64,000 nt of DNA from Pseudopithomyces maydicus (Eukaryota; Ascomycota; Dothideomycetes; Pleosporales; Didymosphaeriaceae). Under the pieces are notes generated by a model. That model saw only the letters and a program-made list of their open reading frames with translations. It was not told where the DNA came from and did no database searches. Shown piece after piece: positions 9,665 through 22,376 of this stretch; the first letter of the stretch is position 1; each line of letters opens with the position of its first letter. Made by a program: the position numbers and the translations under genes. The stretch spans positions 186,001 through 250,000 of the forward strand of contig JANTUC010000017.1 of assembly GCA_026873275.1 (NCBI GenBank), written 5' to 3'.

Positions 9665-11927
9665 TTACACATTTGATCTGTAAACCGCGCTCTGTCCATG
9701 CCTCCACTGTATTGTCTCTCGTGCAGCCATGACGTGCAGAGCACGACCCAGGGCTTGCTCGGAATATCCCTTTCCGTCGCACATCTCGCGCTTCAAGGTG
9801 GACAAGTTGACTTGCCATCCTATTGGCATGCGGCGTCGTAGTTCCTCCTCCACCTTGTTGACCTCGTCCATGAGCTCCTTGGAGGCCTGGCCTTCGCCCT
9901 GTGTCACGGCATCCATAGTAGACGCCAAGAACAGTCGAATAGCTTCGTCAACATGGGTCTCATCGGCGACGGGAGATAGCGAAAGTTTTGCCAAAGACTC
10001 AGTGATACGGATGATAGCCTCCAGCTGACGCACAGTAATCGGGATGGAAGAGCGTTGGTTCGCGTTCATCTCGGATGCATGGACCTGCCGTCTGATGCTG
10101 ACGAAATGCGAGGAGAGCTTCTCGGCGGCCTCGGGCGACAAGCGTGGAGCGCACTTCTGTCGGCAGTAGGAGATGTAGCGCTTCATCTTCTCGATGGGAA
10201 TTTCGGCCTGTACGACTTCTTCGGTGCCGCGGCCGCCCATGGCGAGACCCATGACGTGCTTCGCTATCCGCTCGTCGCGTCCTCGGTCGTGATCGTCTCG
10301 GACGATAAAGATCATGTCGAATCGCGACAAGATTGTGGTCTGGAAGTCGATGTTTTCACCTGGCGTCTTCATGTCGTCGTAACGCCCAAAGATAGGGTTC
10401 GCGGCGGCCAGAACGGACGTTCGCGAGTTAAGGATTGTGGTGATTCCTGCCTTTGCGATGGAGATTGTTTGCTGTTCCATAGCCTCGTGAATCGCTACAC
10501 GATCTTCGTCGCGCATCTTGTCAAACTCGTCAATACACACCACACCGCCGTCAGCGAGCACCATAGCTCCTCCCTCTAGATAGAACTCTCGCGTGTTGTG
10601 ATCGCGCTGCACGGAAGCTGTAAGACCGGCAGCTGACGAACCCTTACCCGAAGTATAGACAGCAATCGGGGCTACCTTCTCCACGAACTTCAGCAGTTGT
10701 GACTTTGCAGTACCGGGATCACCGAGAAGCAAGACGTTAATATCTCCACGTAGCTTCATTCCATCTGGCAGAATCTTCTTCGAACCTCCCATGAGCAAGC
10801 ACGCAATGGCCTTCTTGATATCCTTGTTCCCGTAGATGGAAGGTGCGATGCAATTTGCGAATACTTCGTAGATGTCTGACCGTCTGCTCATCTCCAGGAA
10901 TTCTTGCTCCTCTTCCTCTGTGAAAGTCATATTGCCCTTAGCAGTATGGTCCACATCGGCATGAAGACCCACAGCGCGGATGTATGGGTTTCGGATTGCC
11001 ACGGCAGCGTTCTGCGACCTCTTGTTTCCCTTTTGCTGGTAGATCGAGTAGATACCCATTACAGTGCACCTCGTTCCAGGAACAACGCGGTTGGCGAGAT
11101 AGCGATCGGCGGAAATCATGATGTGTCGTGGCAATTCACCAACGGGAACTTGATCAGGCGCTTCTTGCATCTTGAGCACTTGCTGGTCAATAAATTGGCA
11201 ACGCTCGTGCATGACATAGAATGGGTCGAGCGGGCACTTGTCGTCGTTTTCGCCGCGTGGTCGGCTACACGTACGCGGTAGCGAAACGCCGGTAAAGCCG
11301 CCTGATACGGGCAGCACTTCTTCGTGCTGACAATTCCGGCAACGGATGGCGAGTGTGGTGGATTTGGAGGAAAGGGTCGATGCACCGATAACGATGCCTG
11401 GTATGCGCACGAGACGTGAGACTTGTCCAGCAGTCAAATCGCGGATAGAGAGCTCGGAAGCGGAGGAGTGGAGTAGCAGCTGGTGGTCTGGCAGTTTGAT
11501 GGTTCTCTGCGAGGGGTAGACAATGCGCTGTGTGCATGTCTTGAGCGCGGCTTCGAACTAGGCACAGTCAGATACGGCGAGGCATGCGGCTCCTGTTGGC
11601 GTACCAGAGGGATCATCTCGGCGGGTTCCTGGGTCAACTTATGTGCCAGTTCTTCGTCGTATGAGATGAGATGGGCGATGTCGATATCGCAGTAGTATTG
11701 CTTGATAAGGACATTCTCCCGTATCTGGTCTCTGCAGAGGTGTTAGGAGCACGCTGGGACTATAGGGACTGGTATATGCACCTGTAGATGAAAACATTGT
11801 CAAGGTGGAAGTCCATGACGAACTCGGCCAAGGCCTTCTGGATGCGGGTGGGGGCAGCATCCTGGCGATCGCCATCGGCGTCGCTGGGGAACACGCTCAC
11901 GGTGTAGGTCGATTGTCTGTCGGCCAT
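9665..11927 (-). CDS. MCM5: DNA replication licensing factor Mcm5
   Basis: Subunit of the Mcm2-7 replicative helicase in the nucleus. Three exons: 11782-11927, 11605-11731 and 9665-11557, with 50-bp and 47-bp introns in register; the product is about 721 residues, normal for Mcm5. The start at 11927 gives MADRQSTYTVSVFPSDADG. The N-terminal zinc motif is visible (CRNCQHEE...CSRPRGENDDKC). The AAA+ core carries Walker A (GDPGTAKSQLLK), Walker B (VCIDEFDKM), sensor 1 (LAAANPIFGRYD, with the Mcm5-typical sequence around it) and the arginine-finger motif SRFD. The frame is intact. The upstream ACGCGT at 12024 suggests G1/S control. It is divergently transcribed from VPS54. Confidence 0.96.
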
Positions 11928-12669
11928 TGTGTGCTCTGCGTGTGTTTGGTGTTTGGGAGAGGTGTTGTGGGTGTGGGGATTGGGGTTGGAGGGGCGACGC
12001 GACAAAACGCGCTCCTGAAAACCACGCGTACCACTCAAGCCCTGTTTGGGTCTAGCGCCACCGCTGCACGCTGTCGGACACGATCAGCCACATCCCCGTT
12101 GAGCGGCAGGCTGGAGTAGTTTGGAATCTTGGTCTTCTCGAAATGGACGATCGTATAGGTGCATGCACATCACCCGTACTCATATGTCTACATAATGGCG
12201 AACGTGCCTTCCCCAGTCCCTACCCCGCCTGCCGATTTCCAAAGGAGGAAGGAACTTTTCACCTCGTGTCTACCTGCGTCTTAATTGACATGGACTCGCG
12301 AAAGAAGACATATTCACCGTGTTGATATACGCGTATAGTTGTGACAGTTGACTGTTTCTGCATCCCCAGCAAGCCATACACTTACGCTTTCGGTACGCAC
12401 GCTGGGACCGGGCGCTCGGAGCCCTGTCGATGGCTGATCCCTGCCAAGGGTGCGGCTCACATTCACGGAGCTGGTGGCAGTGTGAGTGAGCAAGCAGCAT
12501 CTCCACCAAACACACGCCCAAGGCGTCGTCTCTCTTTTCCTGCTTGCGCTTCTCGCGCCTTGTATCGCTTCAGCTTTTGATCCTTCGGCTCGGCATGTTA
12601 TAGCCCTCCCCCGCAATCCGCTTTGTCCCTCCCTATGCCTCGGCCACCCACGCGACTTGCGCCGCGAAC
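11928..12669. other. Divergent promoter region between MCM5 and VPS54
   Basis: A 740-bp head-to-head spacer. Besides the ACGCGT element nothing specific is visible. An open frame running from 12486 into VPS54 exon 1 is discussed under that gene. Confidence 0.55.
12024..12029. promoter_or_regulatory. MCB-like element (ACGCGT) upstream of MCM5
   Basis: Perfect palindrome ACGCGT about 97 bp upstream of the MCM5 start, with further GACGCG/ACGCGC half-matches at about 11996-12012. ACGCGT is the core bound by MBF (Mbp1/Swi6) in yeasts, which drives G1/S genes including MCM genes. Its function here is inferred. Confidence 0.45.
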
Positions 12670-15600
12670 ATGTCGTCCTCCCCCGACGGTCGTCCCAAGA
12701 GAGCTTCGAGTTCTTGTCGCCGAACCCAAGCAATGGCCAGTTTCCCTTTCCCCAGCAGCAGGACTGGGTCAACCGCCCCAGCTCAACCGGTGGCCGCTAT
12801 CAGCCACGTCGCGGGTCCACGTCGAGCTCGATACATTCGGTGGGAGGCGCGCTGGACACGACCTTCAAGGGAAGCATGGGACCGGTGAGGGAGCAGAGCA
12901 ACAATGGTACATACCTGCCGACCCGGATGATTCGATGCAGAGCTGGCCATGCTGACAGGAGTAGCCATATCGACACTATTGCAGCCTCCCATCGTGCGCA
13001 CCGGCATGCTGCCGCACACCCAACAGACAGCCATGTCTGGAAGCCATAGACCGCCCTCTACCAGAGATATCCCACCCGTGACACTCGCGAACATTCCCCA
13101 TGTCGAACCGTCTGCCTTCAATACCTACCTGTCGCAGATTGGTAATCTTTATGAGGCTTTCCAGCGCGCAAAGGCCGAATCAGAGGACACTGTAGCGATA
13201 TTGAGAAAAGATTCAGCGAAGAAGGATGAGGCAGCTGACGTGCTAGACCGAGGATTGCAAACAAGCTCGCCCAGCGCAACTCCGAAGCTTTCCTCTTCCG
13301 CCTTTTCGCCGTCAGGCTCGCCGCAGAGGCCGAAACGCCGTACGAGCGGGTCGAAACGCGCGGTGCCAACCATCACACCACTTTCTACAATTCCCAATGT
13401 ATATTTTGACGAGAACTTTCATCTGGAGAACCCTCGCACGTTTGATATCGTGAGCGAAAGATCGGAAGTGGTCAGGCCAGTGCGAACCAAGAGCGGGGAC
13501 GACCTGAACGACGGCAGCGGGCCACTCGATGCGCCCCAACCGCCAGGGCGTAAGGCGCTCGCGACCAATGCTATATTACAGGAGAAGCTTTCGTGGTACA
13601 TGGATACCGTGGAAGTACATCTGATATCGTCAATATCAACCGCGTCCACATCCTTTTTCGCCGCGCTGGGTTCCCTCAGAGAACTTCAATCAGAGGCGTC
13701 CGAGTCCGTCGAGAGGACCAAGACACTACGGGAAGACCTCAAGCGGTTAGACGAACAGATGGCAATAGGAGGCCTCAAGATCGTAGATATGAAGAAGCGG
13801 CGAGAGAATCTGAGGAAGCTCACGCGGGCGACAGACCAGCTGCAAGCCGTCATCGTAGGACTTTCAATATGTGACGAGACAGTAGACAAAGGCGAGCTTG
13901 ACTCGGCCCTCAGCCGCTTGGATACGGTTGACAAATTGGTCTGTGGCCTTCTCGACACAGAAGACCCCTCAACTACCTCCTGGATAACCTCGCCTTGTCC
14001 CTCTGATATTATCGATCTTCGCAACCTTCGCGCGCTCGAGGGCGTGTCAGAAGGCATGCACCAACTTAGATTCCGCATTGGGAGGGGCTTCGAACAACGC
14101 TTCGTGGAAACCCTCCTCACAGACATGCGCGACCATGTTAAGCGTGTGCCAAGTCGTGATACACTAGAAAGATGGACCAAAACATCGCAACGAGGCCGAG
14201 GTGATCATCAACGATTAAAGTCAACATTACCTGCGTATCTGACTACAAGTAACCAATTCCGTTCAGACTTACGAGCAAGTCTTGTCGGTTTAAGCGGGTC
14301 TAACTTCACAAACCAAGCTAGCGCTACGTTCCGAGACGCCGTTGTTCGCGAAATGAAGGTCCTCATACGGAAATACCTGCCAAGCTCAACAGATGACGAT
14401 GCTGAGTCTGTAACCTCCGTCTCTACGAGAGGTGGCCGGGGCTATAGCCAGCAAGATAAGAACTCGATTCTTGCTCGAAATCTACGCGCAATGGACCCTG
14501 CCGACGCCGAAGAGTTCTTCACAAATATATTTACTGACATCGGCGAGGCGATTCGACGGTTGAGCATACAGGTCAAGGTCCTCCTCGATGTTACGAGCGG
14601 CGTTAGCACTCCTCCAGCGTCTAGCGGAGGGCTTCGCTCGCCGCCTAGAAGTCCTTACATGAGCAGTATCGACGGTGCCATGGGAGCTGGAGCCAATCCC
14701 ATGGATATGAATGGGCTGCAGGAAGAGCTCATGCAAGCGTTAGACATGTCAAGCTTACTTGGCCAAGCCGTGGATGCTGCTCAGACCCAAGTCACGAAAC
14801 TGCTAAAAGTTCGCGCCGAGGTCACCACAAACCTACCACTGGATCGATTCCTCCGCTATTTCAATCTTTGCCGTCTGTTTGCTGATGAGTGTGAGGCTGT
14901 TTCTGGACGATCGGGCGCTGCACTGAAGGGTGTAGTAAACAATCACATCACCGAATTCGTATCGAAATTCGGGGATAGCGAGAAACAGGGACTGGCGAAA
15001 GCGATGGACTCCGATCGCTGGGAGCCGAAAGATTTCGACGAGCATGACAAGGAAGTGTTATCAAGATTGCTGAAGGGCATGGAGTCTGACCCATCTGAGT
15101 GGGTGGAAGCAAGCTCCATCTTAGGCGATATCAAGGACGAAGTGACCACTAACGGTACATCCCAAACTAATGGCACTTCGACCGAGAAAGAAAAGAAACT
15201 ACCGTCACCGGCATACGTGGACGAGGAAAAGTACATCATCTCCAATTCTTCGACCGTTGTCATCCGCGGCATCGAACGCTTCGAGATACTCTTTACCGCC
15301 ATGCCCAGCATGACGTCCGAGGTATCCAGCGCCCTATGCGACTACATCAAACTCTTTAATTCGCGCCTCTGCCAATTAATCCTTGGTGCTGGGGCCATGC
15401 ACTCCGCTGGTCTCAAGAATATCAACACCAAGCATCTTGCAATTGCCTCTCAAACCCTCTCCTTCGTCATTGCGATCTTACCATATCTCCGAGAATGCGC
15501 CCGTCGCCACGCCACCGCAAATAAATCCGGTCTGACTGAATTCGATAACGTCAAACGCTTGCTACACGACCAGCAACAGTCCATCCACGAGAAGCTTATT

Positions 15601-16114
15601 GACATCATGAGCAACCGTGCGACAGTACACGTGCGCAATCTTAAGAAGATTGAGTGGGACAGTGAGGCGGAGACCAAGAAGGATGTCAGTCCTAACATGG
15701 AGACGCTAACCAAGGAGACCGTCACTCTGCATAAAGTCATCAACAAATACCTGCACGAGATGCAGGTTAGGATGATCATGGGCCCAGTCTTTGAGAGCTA
15801 CCGCGATCAGATTGGCAAAGTATTCAAGGACGCCAGCGTCAAGACTCCCGCTGGAAAACAAAGGTACGTCACATCATGCTCAGGACATGACAAGCAATTC
15901 GTCTAACCGCAACAGACTCCTTCGTGACGCCAAACTCTTCGACGCAAGACTCAAACACATCGACGGCGCTGGCAACACCGGCACCTATCTCACCCAGCTC
16001 GTGGAAGGCAAAGCCGTCGCGCAACCCGAGCCCGAGAGCAAGACCCCCGAAGAAAGCACAGACAAGGCAGCCCCTGAGGAAAAGACGGATGCCCCGCCCA
16101 GCGAATCCGGTTGA
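12670..16114 (+). CDS. VPS54: Vps54, GARP tethering complex subunit
   Basis: Subunit of the Golgi-associated retrograde protein complex, which tethers endosome-derived vesicles at the trans-Golgi. Exon 1 contains the fungal leader SSQESFEFLSPNPSNGQFPFP and RRGSTSSSIHSVGGALDT. A 58-bp intron (12907-12964) joins it to AISTLLQPPIVRTGMLPHT. The big exon 2 runs to 15863, with IPHVEPSAFNTYLSQIGNLYEAF, coiled-coil segments and the C-terminal Vps54 domain (INTKHLAIASQTLSFVIAIL). A 52-bp intron (15864-15915, CTAAC branch) leads to the last exon, ending at 16114 with a Glu/Pro/Lys-rich tail. The likely ATG is 12670 (MSSSP), but it reads into RRSSQES only if one C is added to the C5 run 12680-12684. The only uninterrupted alternative starts upstream at 12486 with an atypical leader. 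Length is about 1,070 residues. Confidence 0.92.
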
Positions 16115-16294
16115 TGGGCTGGACTTCCGACTCACACGACATACGAACCTACATCAATACATGCGTATCTCACCACCTACCCATCCACAGTGCGACTCCA
16201 TCGGAAATCATCGCCTCCTCATGCACAGGATAACTGTATGTATGTACATCCAATCGGCGGCGGTGCACAGCGATGCTTTTTCCTCAAGACGAAT

Positions 16295-16381
16295 CATACA
16301 TACATACGTACACATACATATGTGTATGTGTGTATGTGTGTATATATGTATGTGTGTATATATGTATGTATGTATGCATGC
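16295..16381. repeat. TATG/CATA microsatellite with strand switch
   Basis: A CATA/CGTA-type run (16295-16320) passes directly into TGTG/TATG-type repeats (16321-16381). The two arms are partly complementary, so the tract could fold into a hairpin. A GCAT repeat follows at 16427. Confidence 0.85.
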
Positions 16382-17029
16382 GTTACCATGAACGACACAG
16401 CGAGCATGGCGTCGAGGCGCCACGGTGCATGCATGCATGCATAGATATGATATGTAGGGGGCAGTGAAGGGGGATTCCCCGACCAATTATAAGCATGTTA
16501 CTTCTTCGGACGCGTGGACTTTGACTCTCGAACATGGAATGATCTTGCCGTTGCTGTGTTCCCTGTGATGCTGACGCTAACCATCGAGATGGGCTAGATC
16601 GATGGATTCTATTGATTGATCCGTGCAGCTATCCTATCTACCTAGATACACACCATCTTCGCAAATTCACATCTCTCAAGAGGAAAAGTAAAGAAAAGAA
16701 AAAAAGAAAAGAAAAGAAGCAAACCCAAATACGCAAACCCCTACACAAATCCAACACTCAACCCTCTCATCTATCCTCCTCTTTCCTGCCCTCCTCCCTC
16801 CTCATCATCCTTAAAACACACAGCCCCAGCACCCTACCCCATCCCAGCTCAGCCCAACCCAACCAATCACCCTCCCCCGCGGAGCGCCCCTACCTCTACA
16901 CCCACCGCTACCCTTTCCTAGCATGTATGTATGTATATACTGTTGCACAACGCCCTGCACATGCATCGGCACCGGCACGCAGCCGCTCTTCCCGACCACT
17001 CTTTTCTCTTTCTTTCTTTCTTTCTATTC

Positions 17030-17066
17030 TGCAGTTTGTGTGTGTGCGTGTGCGTGTGCGTGTGCA
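17030..17066. repeat. TG/GTGTGC microsatellite
   Basis: Alternating TG sequence with four GTGTGC-like hexamers, immediately after a TTTC tetranucleotide run (about 17009-17028). Confidence 0.8.
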
Positions 17067-19502
17067 GGGCGTGGGGTACGTGTAATGACGCACTACGTGG
17101 GAGCTGAGGAGGGGGTAAGTAAGGGTGGGGGTTGTGTGACGGTGGGGTTGGAGGGGGATGGTGGTGGGGAAGGTGGTACGGGGAAGGTGGTACGGGGAGG
17201 GGATCTTGAAGGGTGTTTAGTGGATGGATTTGAGATTTTTCGTTTCGACTTTTCTTTTGTTTGAGAGGGTTGGTTGGCATGTGGAAGGGAGTGGAAGGGG
17301 AAGCGGAAGCGGATCGGTGATGGCATTCTACGTACATGTATAGGATGCGGGTGTGGGTTAGTGCTTATATGTATGTATGATGCATGTATGCATAGGTATG
17401 GGAAAACCAGAGTCGTACGAGGGGATGAAAATTGTGTGGGTGGGAAGTGTAGCCGGTCCAGATGATTCCAAAAGTCGGGTTAGAGTTTTCTGATTGAGAA
17501 GAACCCTGTACTTACATGAATATTTTGTTTTGTTTTGTTAGATACATTCACATGTTCGTGGACGTTGCTCTTTGTTCTATGTTCTCCGTGGTGCTGGGAC
17601 TGACTATACCTCACTACCGTTCCATATTCTAATCGTTTACATTCACTTTCTTATCTCAGTCTGTTATTCTGGTACTTTACTATATTTGATAGATTTGTTG
17701 CGTCTGATAAACAATTGGTTGCAGTCTAGATGATCTGGTTAGCGCTCACAACAATGATTGAACTATTGAAAACACTGGACGTTGCTATCCGCTGTGCATG
17801 ATAGACATGGTGCAGTCAGACAATCTAAACTGGCTTTTGCCTTCGGATTCCTGCATGCACGAGGCATATGTATATCAGCAACTCCCATCACTTGTTCGGA
17901 TTAACTGCGGCATCATAGAGTTTGATACACCTTCCAACCAGGCGTGATGATTTGTTCCAGCGCCTTGGAAGACATGGTACGGGATATCCATGATATCTCC
18001 TTATCGCCATTAGAACATCTACACATTCATGGCCTCGCATCTTTATCTATCTACACATGTATAAAATCATACGACCTAGCTCGCTCTCTAAGTCCAAAAA
18101 GGGTCCCCAAATCCTTCATCAACTCTCTCCTAAAATCAAAGAGACCGTTTTTACTCCGAGTTCATTTCCTCTACCCGCTTAGCAGCAGACTTCCAAAAAC
18201 AGTATCACACAGAGGGATACATCCAACAACAATGTCACCTCTCCCTTCTACATCATCTTCACAAAGACGTCTCGTAGTGCTTCCGAGTCCAGTGTGTCCA
18301 ATACGGATGCTAGTGCTACTGCTAATAGCATTGCGGCGGGAGAAATGAAAGACAGAGTGCAGGCTAGTAATGACGATGTGAAACGTGAGATATGTGGGGA
18401 TGGAAGTGGAGGGAATGGGGGAACAACATGAATGGGGTGGTTTTTATGAACACGAAAGCTGGAAGAAGGGCTAGGGAAGGATACATGATGCTAGATTTTA
18501 CTAGGTGATCGAGAGAAAATTGCTTTGAAAAACGTGAAGGTTGAGGCGGTCTTTTCATGGGAAAATGTCAGCATACGAGTAACAGAGAGGTACCAAGATT
18601 TTTGCTTGGGCGGAGACATATCCGTTGTACGCTGATCTGTTGGTAATTCTCGGAAAGGTGCTTATAGGCTCGGAACAAGAGTGGGTTACGCAGTTGTGAT
18701 GCAGCGCTATCAGTGTATTTCTGAGACAGACCTGGAGCGCTACCAAGCGCTTGAGTTATAATTATATCCCTCTCTTGATATGAAGCTGCTCTGAGACACC
18801 TCCTCTCTTCACTTGGCGTTGACAAGGCGAATAGTGGGTCAACGACAAAGTGCTAGAAACTGATCCGATCTGGTCCTGATATTTCCTTACCATTGGCTGG
18901 ATGTGGGTGGCACCCTGGCGCTTCTATGTCCGTTTGCTGGAATATCTGTTCATCTTGGAAAAATACTCATTAGTATGGCCATTCATTTTATTTGTCTACA
19001 AGCCTCTGAAGGCATGCCATGTACTATGATACGTCTCGGCGTAGGACAAAGTTTCCCCGAGTGAGACAATCAGAATGTTCTTCTCCAGCGGGACTGAGAT
19101 GCGAAACGCAAGGCAGATCAGAGATGATGTAGGTTCTTGGATGATCAGCTTTCATTTATTTGGACTCATATCTCTTCACTGTAGAGACAGACACTTGTGA
19201 GATCCCACGTGTCCCAACACGCATTACCAACACCATCATGTTCTCACGAACCCAGAACGCCTTTTACCATCATCCCCTCGCTCCGAACATCTCAAATCTC
19301 CGTAATAAAATCGATCATTACTCCCACCCCGCTACATGCCAACGCTCAAACTAAAATCAAAGCCCATCCATTAAATCATTAATCATCACCTGAATACCCG
19401 TTAGTCCCTCCCATCATGCCTTGAAATGGACCTTCGACCCCGTCACCCGTATCCCTGCACTGATTCAACAGACGCACTTACCAATTTATGCTGCCCATCA
19501 CA

Positions 19503-19703
19503 CTAACCGTAGGAGCAAGTGCAGCCCTTGCGGAGCGCGGGATCCGTGTGCGGCCAGGGAACGCAGAGTTGGGCCTTAGCATAGCAGTCGAGGTGGTTGA
19601 CGCCGCAGTCCCGAACGGAGCAGGGACCGGTGTAGCCCTGGGGGAGGGGGTCGGGCAGAGCGGCGGCGAGGGCCAGAAGGGAGGCGAAGATGAAGAATTT
19701 CAT
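19503..19703 (-). CDS. Small secreted cysteine-rich protein
   Basis: A 66-residue protein in a single exon. MKFFIFASLLALAAALP is a textbook signal peptide (lysine, hydrophobic core, small residues before the cut). I chose this Met because the longer frame above it only adds low-complexity sequence. The mature part is about 48-50 residues with six cysteines (28, 33, 40, 47, 61, 63), enough for three disulphides, plus Pro/Tyr/Trp and no membrane segment. This architecture fits small fungal effectors, antimicrobial peptides or unclassified secreted proteins, and I cannot assign a family. It stands alone in the repeat-rich, gene-poor stretch, a frequent setting for effector genes. Confidence 0.65.
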   Translation of the reverse strand: MKFFIFASLLALAAALPDPLPQGYTGPCSVRDCGVNHLDCYAKAQLCVPWPHTDPALRKGCTCSYG

Positions 19704-22376
19704 ATTGTTGGGTCGATGCGGAGGAGAAGAAGAAGATGAGGTAGTAGTGTTTAATATGGGGAAGTTCTTGCAAGCTCGAAGGCCGTTTGAAAGCGAACCG
19801 TGGAGCAATGTGGATTCAGTGGAGAAGTCAAAGAACCCTTTTGTGGAGAGAATGAGAAAGCACCTGTTTGTCTGAGATACAACACAACCAGTGGGCCCCA
19901 TTCCCACATTTATACACATCTGCCATCCACCCACCGACTTGCAGCCCGAACCCCCATCCTAACCTCCCCGCCTCGTGCAACCTCGCACCTAACCACCCCT
20001 AAGCCTCCCAAGCCCTCCCAAGCTCGCACAAATCACCCCCCAAAACACGGCCCGCGATACACCACCCCCAAAATGACGCACCAACCCCACCGCCCAGCAC
20101 CGTCCCAATCAATCCAGCGGCGAGCCCTCCGCCTCAGCTAGCCTGCTTGCGACCAGTGATGCGCTGTGTGCGGGGGGCGGAGCTCTGCGCTGCTCGTTTC
20201 GAGGCGGGCGCGGCAGCGCGCGGCGTGCTTGGCGTGCCGAGGGATCGATATGAGGCGGGCTTGGGAAGTCTTGGGGCTCGGCGGAGGGGTGCTTGGGCGG
20301 CGTTTGAAGGATGGGGAGAGGGGAGGTGGTTGGTTGGGAAGGGAGGGCGAGATCGGAAGGGGTCGGGTTGGATAGGAACGGGGTTGGATTTGGGGTTGGG
20401 GAGAGCGGAAGGTGGTACGGAGGGGCGTATATGACGGTGCCGGAGGAATTGAGATGAGCGAGTTTTTTTCCTTCTACGTATGACGTGGAGGTGGGGATTG
20501 GGCTTGCATGTGGAGGATGGATGCAAGGCGGAGTTGCGTATGTACGTACTACGTACAGGGTAAGATTGACCGGACATGTGGATGTACACTTCATCTTTCC
20601 CTTTTCCCTTCCACTCCACCGCGAGGAAAACTTTGTTTGACGTTCCTCGCTATCTAGCACCCCAGTAGAAAGAAGATAGGGCGCCAGTCGGGAGCCAAGA
20701 TGTGCTTGACGCTGTTTATGACTCGATCTCTGCGGCGTGCGAAACCGCGTCCAAGAGCACGCCAAGGCGAAACATGAGACTAGATTTAGAAACCCGCCGC
20801 TATAGCGATTGTTTGCATGCGGCTCCCTAGTCCATCTCTCGTGCATACATCGGCTATCTACCCATCCTTGGTCCTGCAGCTAGCCCGTAAGCTGATGATC
20901 TTTCTTCCGTCGTGGCTAATATGTGCATAATACCGCAACGCTTGGGATCCTTTGAAGGCATTTGGAATCTGTCGGGTGACTTGAAGAGAATGATTTGCAG
21001 CATCTGGGCAATGCGGTGAGTAGCGCTATGTCTGATATCCTAGTCGCTCGGGGTGTGGGTCTGGCATAGAGCGGAGACGTAGCGGAGACGGAGTCCCCGC
21101 TCTCCTCTGTCGCGAGCTAAAAATGCTGCTGATAACGACACGAGCGATAGATACCAAGAGTTTAAAGTTTCATAAGGTATCAGAAGAATCGTTCGACGAG
21201 GACGCGCCTTAGCAGAGGCTCTTGGCCTAGGTGTTGCCACTCCGTTGTCATGGTCGGTCTGATCATTAACGTCGCAACTGAATCATGCCAGCAACAGGCG
21301 TATGTAAAACCGAATTAATGGGATTTATGGAACACAAAGAGTAAACTAAAATGATAAATGAAACACAGGCAATGGTAATGGTAATAGAGATGATCTGAGG
21401 GCGGAGGATCATGTTGCCTGTGAACGTTATCAAGACTGAACTAGGTCATACGGACAACAGCCATGCAACACATCACATAGAAACTATTAGACAGTATGGT
21501 GGCTCAAATACAGATAATATAGATAAAACAATAAGAGGGCGGAAAAGCAACTTACCCATCACCGTCGCACAATACGAACCTAACCAGATTATACCGACAG
21601 CTATATGGCAGACAAACACAAAAGCTCTATTAGACAGAACCACACACCAACACAACGAACATATTTCAAACAAATTGAATGGAGTTATTCGAAGGTGGAA
21701 GATCATGCTATCCATTCTCGCTCCCTTCCTTACTTTTCCCCCCTCATTCCCTATCCCCACAAATCTCCACCATGACAGATCCCCCGTGACAGATCCCCCG
21801 TCCCGTGCGAGCACCACCCATTCCCCCCGCTTTCACTCATCTAGTAGCAAGTACATACACCTCACACCCCACACCTCACACCTCACACCCATACCTATGC
21901 CCATCCCATCCCATTCCACCGCACCAACTCACCCATCCAAAACAACCCCAAGAAGCAAACAAAATTCACATCACCTTAAAAAGCAAAGCAAACCCCCGAA
22001 CGATCGATTCATTTCCAATTCCCTATTTATTTCCATTCGAAAACACAACTCGCTCGCTCGCTCGTACCCACCACCCGAGTACGTACGTACGTACGTACAT
22101 TGGTACTCCAGAAAACGCCCCACACCATGCATGCGTGTAAACCAACGGACCGACCAATCGACCGACCAACCAACCAACCAGTCTACCCAAAACCAACCCG
22201 CTCGCTAACAGACAGGAAAAAGACGAAAAGTGGAAAAAAAGGAAAAAAAAAAGATAATGCCAGAGGTTTTACAAGCGGTGCGGGCGTGTGGACCTTCCCT
22301 CCCTCCCTCCCTCCCTCCCGCAACCAACCGACCCACCAACCCACCAACCCCCTATCCTATCCTATCTTATCCTACC
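19704..22376. other. Intergenic region with simple repeats
   Basis: 2.7 kb without a gene I can defend. An open minus-strand stretch near 20135-20450 is Ala/Pro/Arg-rich and may only mirror GC composition. From 21800 to 22376 there are several repeats: duplicated GACAGATCCCCCGT (about 21776-21802), CACAC-CT runs, ACGT repeats (22080-22099), GACC/AACC repeats (22147-22184), CCCT repeats (about 22299-22319) and CCTAT repeats (about 22351-22380). Confidence 0.55.
22080..22099. repeat. ACGT tetranucleotide repeat
   Basis: Five perfect ACGT units, self-complementary, followed 50 bp later by GACC/AACC tetranucleotide runs. Confidence 0.85.

Larger units (their letters stand above)
16115..19502. 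other. Gene-poor stretch rich in simple repeats
   Basis: 3.4 kb without a supportable gene. Contents include a TATG/CATA satellite (16295-16380), GCAT repeats (16427-16442), a purine tract (about 16680-16720), TTTC repeats (about 17009-17028), GTGTGC repeats (about 17036-17066), a duplicated GGGGAAGGTGGTAC unit (about 17166-17195) and scattered ATGT repeats near 16922 and 17368. From 17500 to 19500 the sequence is ordinary, moderately AT-rich spacer. Confidence 0.6.

Noticed and set aside
12486..12669. Upstream in-frame start for VPS54
   Set aside because: It gives an atypical leader with a pseudo-signal sequence; the ATG at 12670 plus one base in a C run gives the expected fungal leader. 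Kept only as an alternative.
20109..20846. 245-codon minus-strand frame and overlapping frames
   Set aside because: Low-complexity Ala/Pro/Arg/Ser composition in several frames, no motif and no splice structure. The last ~55 codons look slightly gene-like but cannot be supported.
21411..22208. 265-codon plus-strand frame
   Set aside because: Rich in His/Pro/Thr/Ser, runs through simple repeats, no start context.
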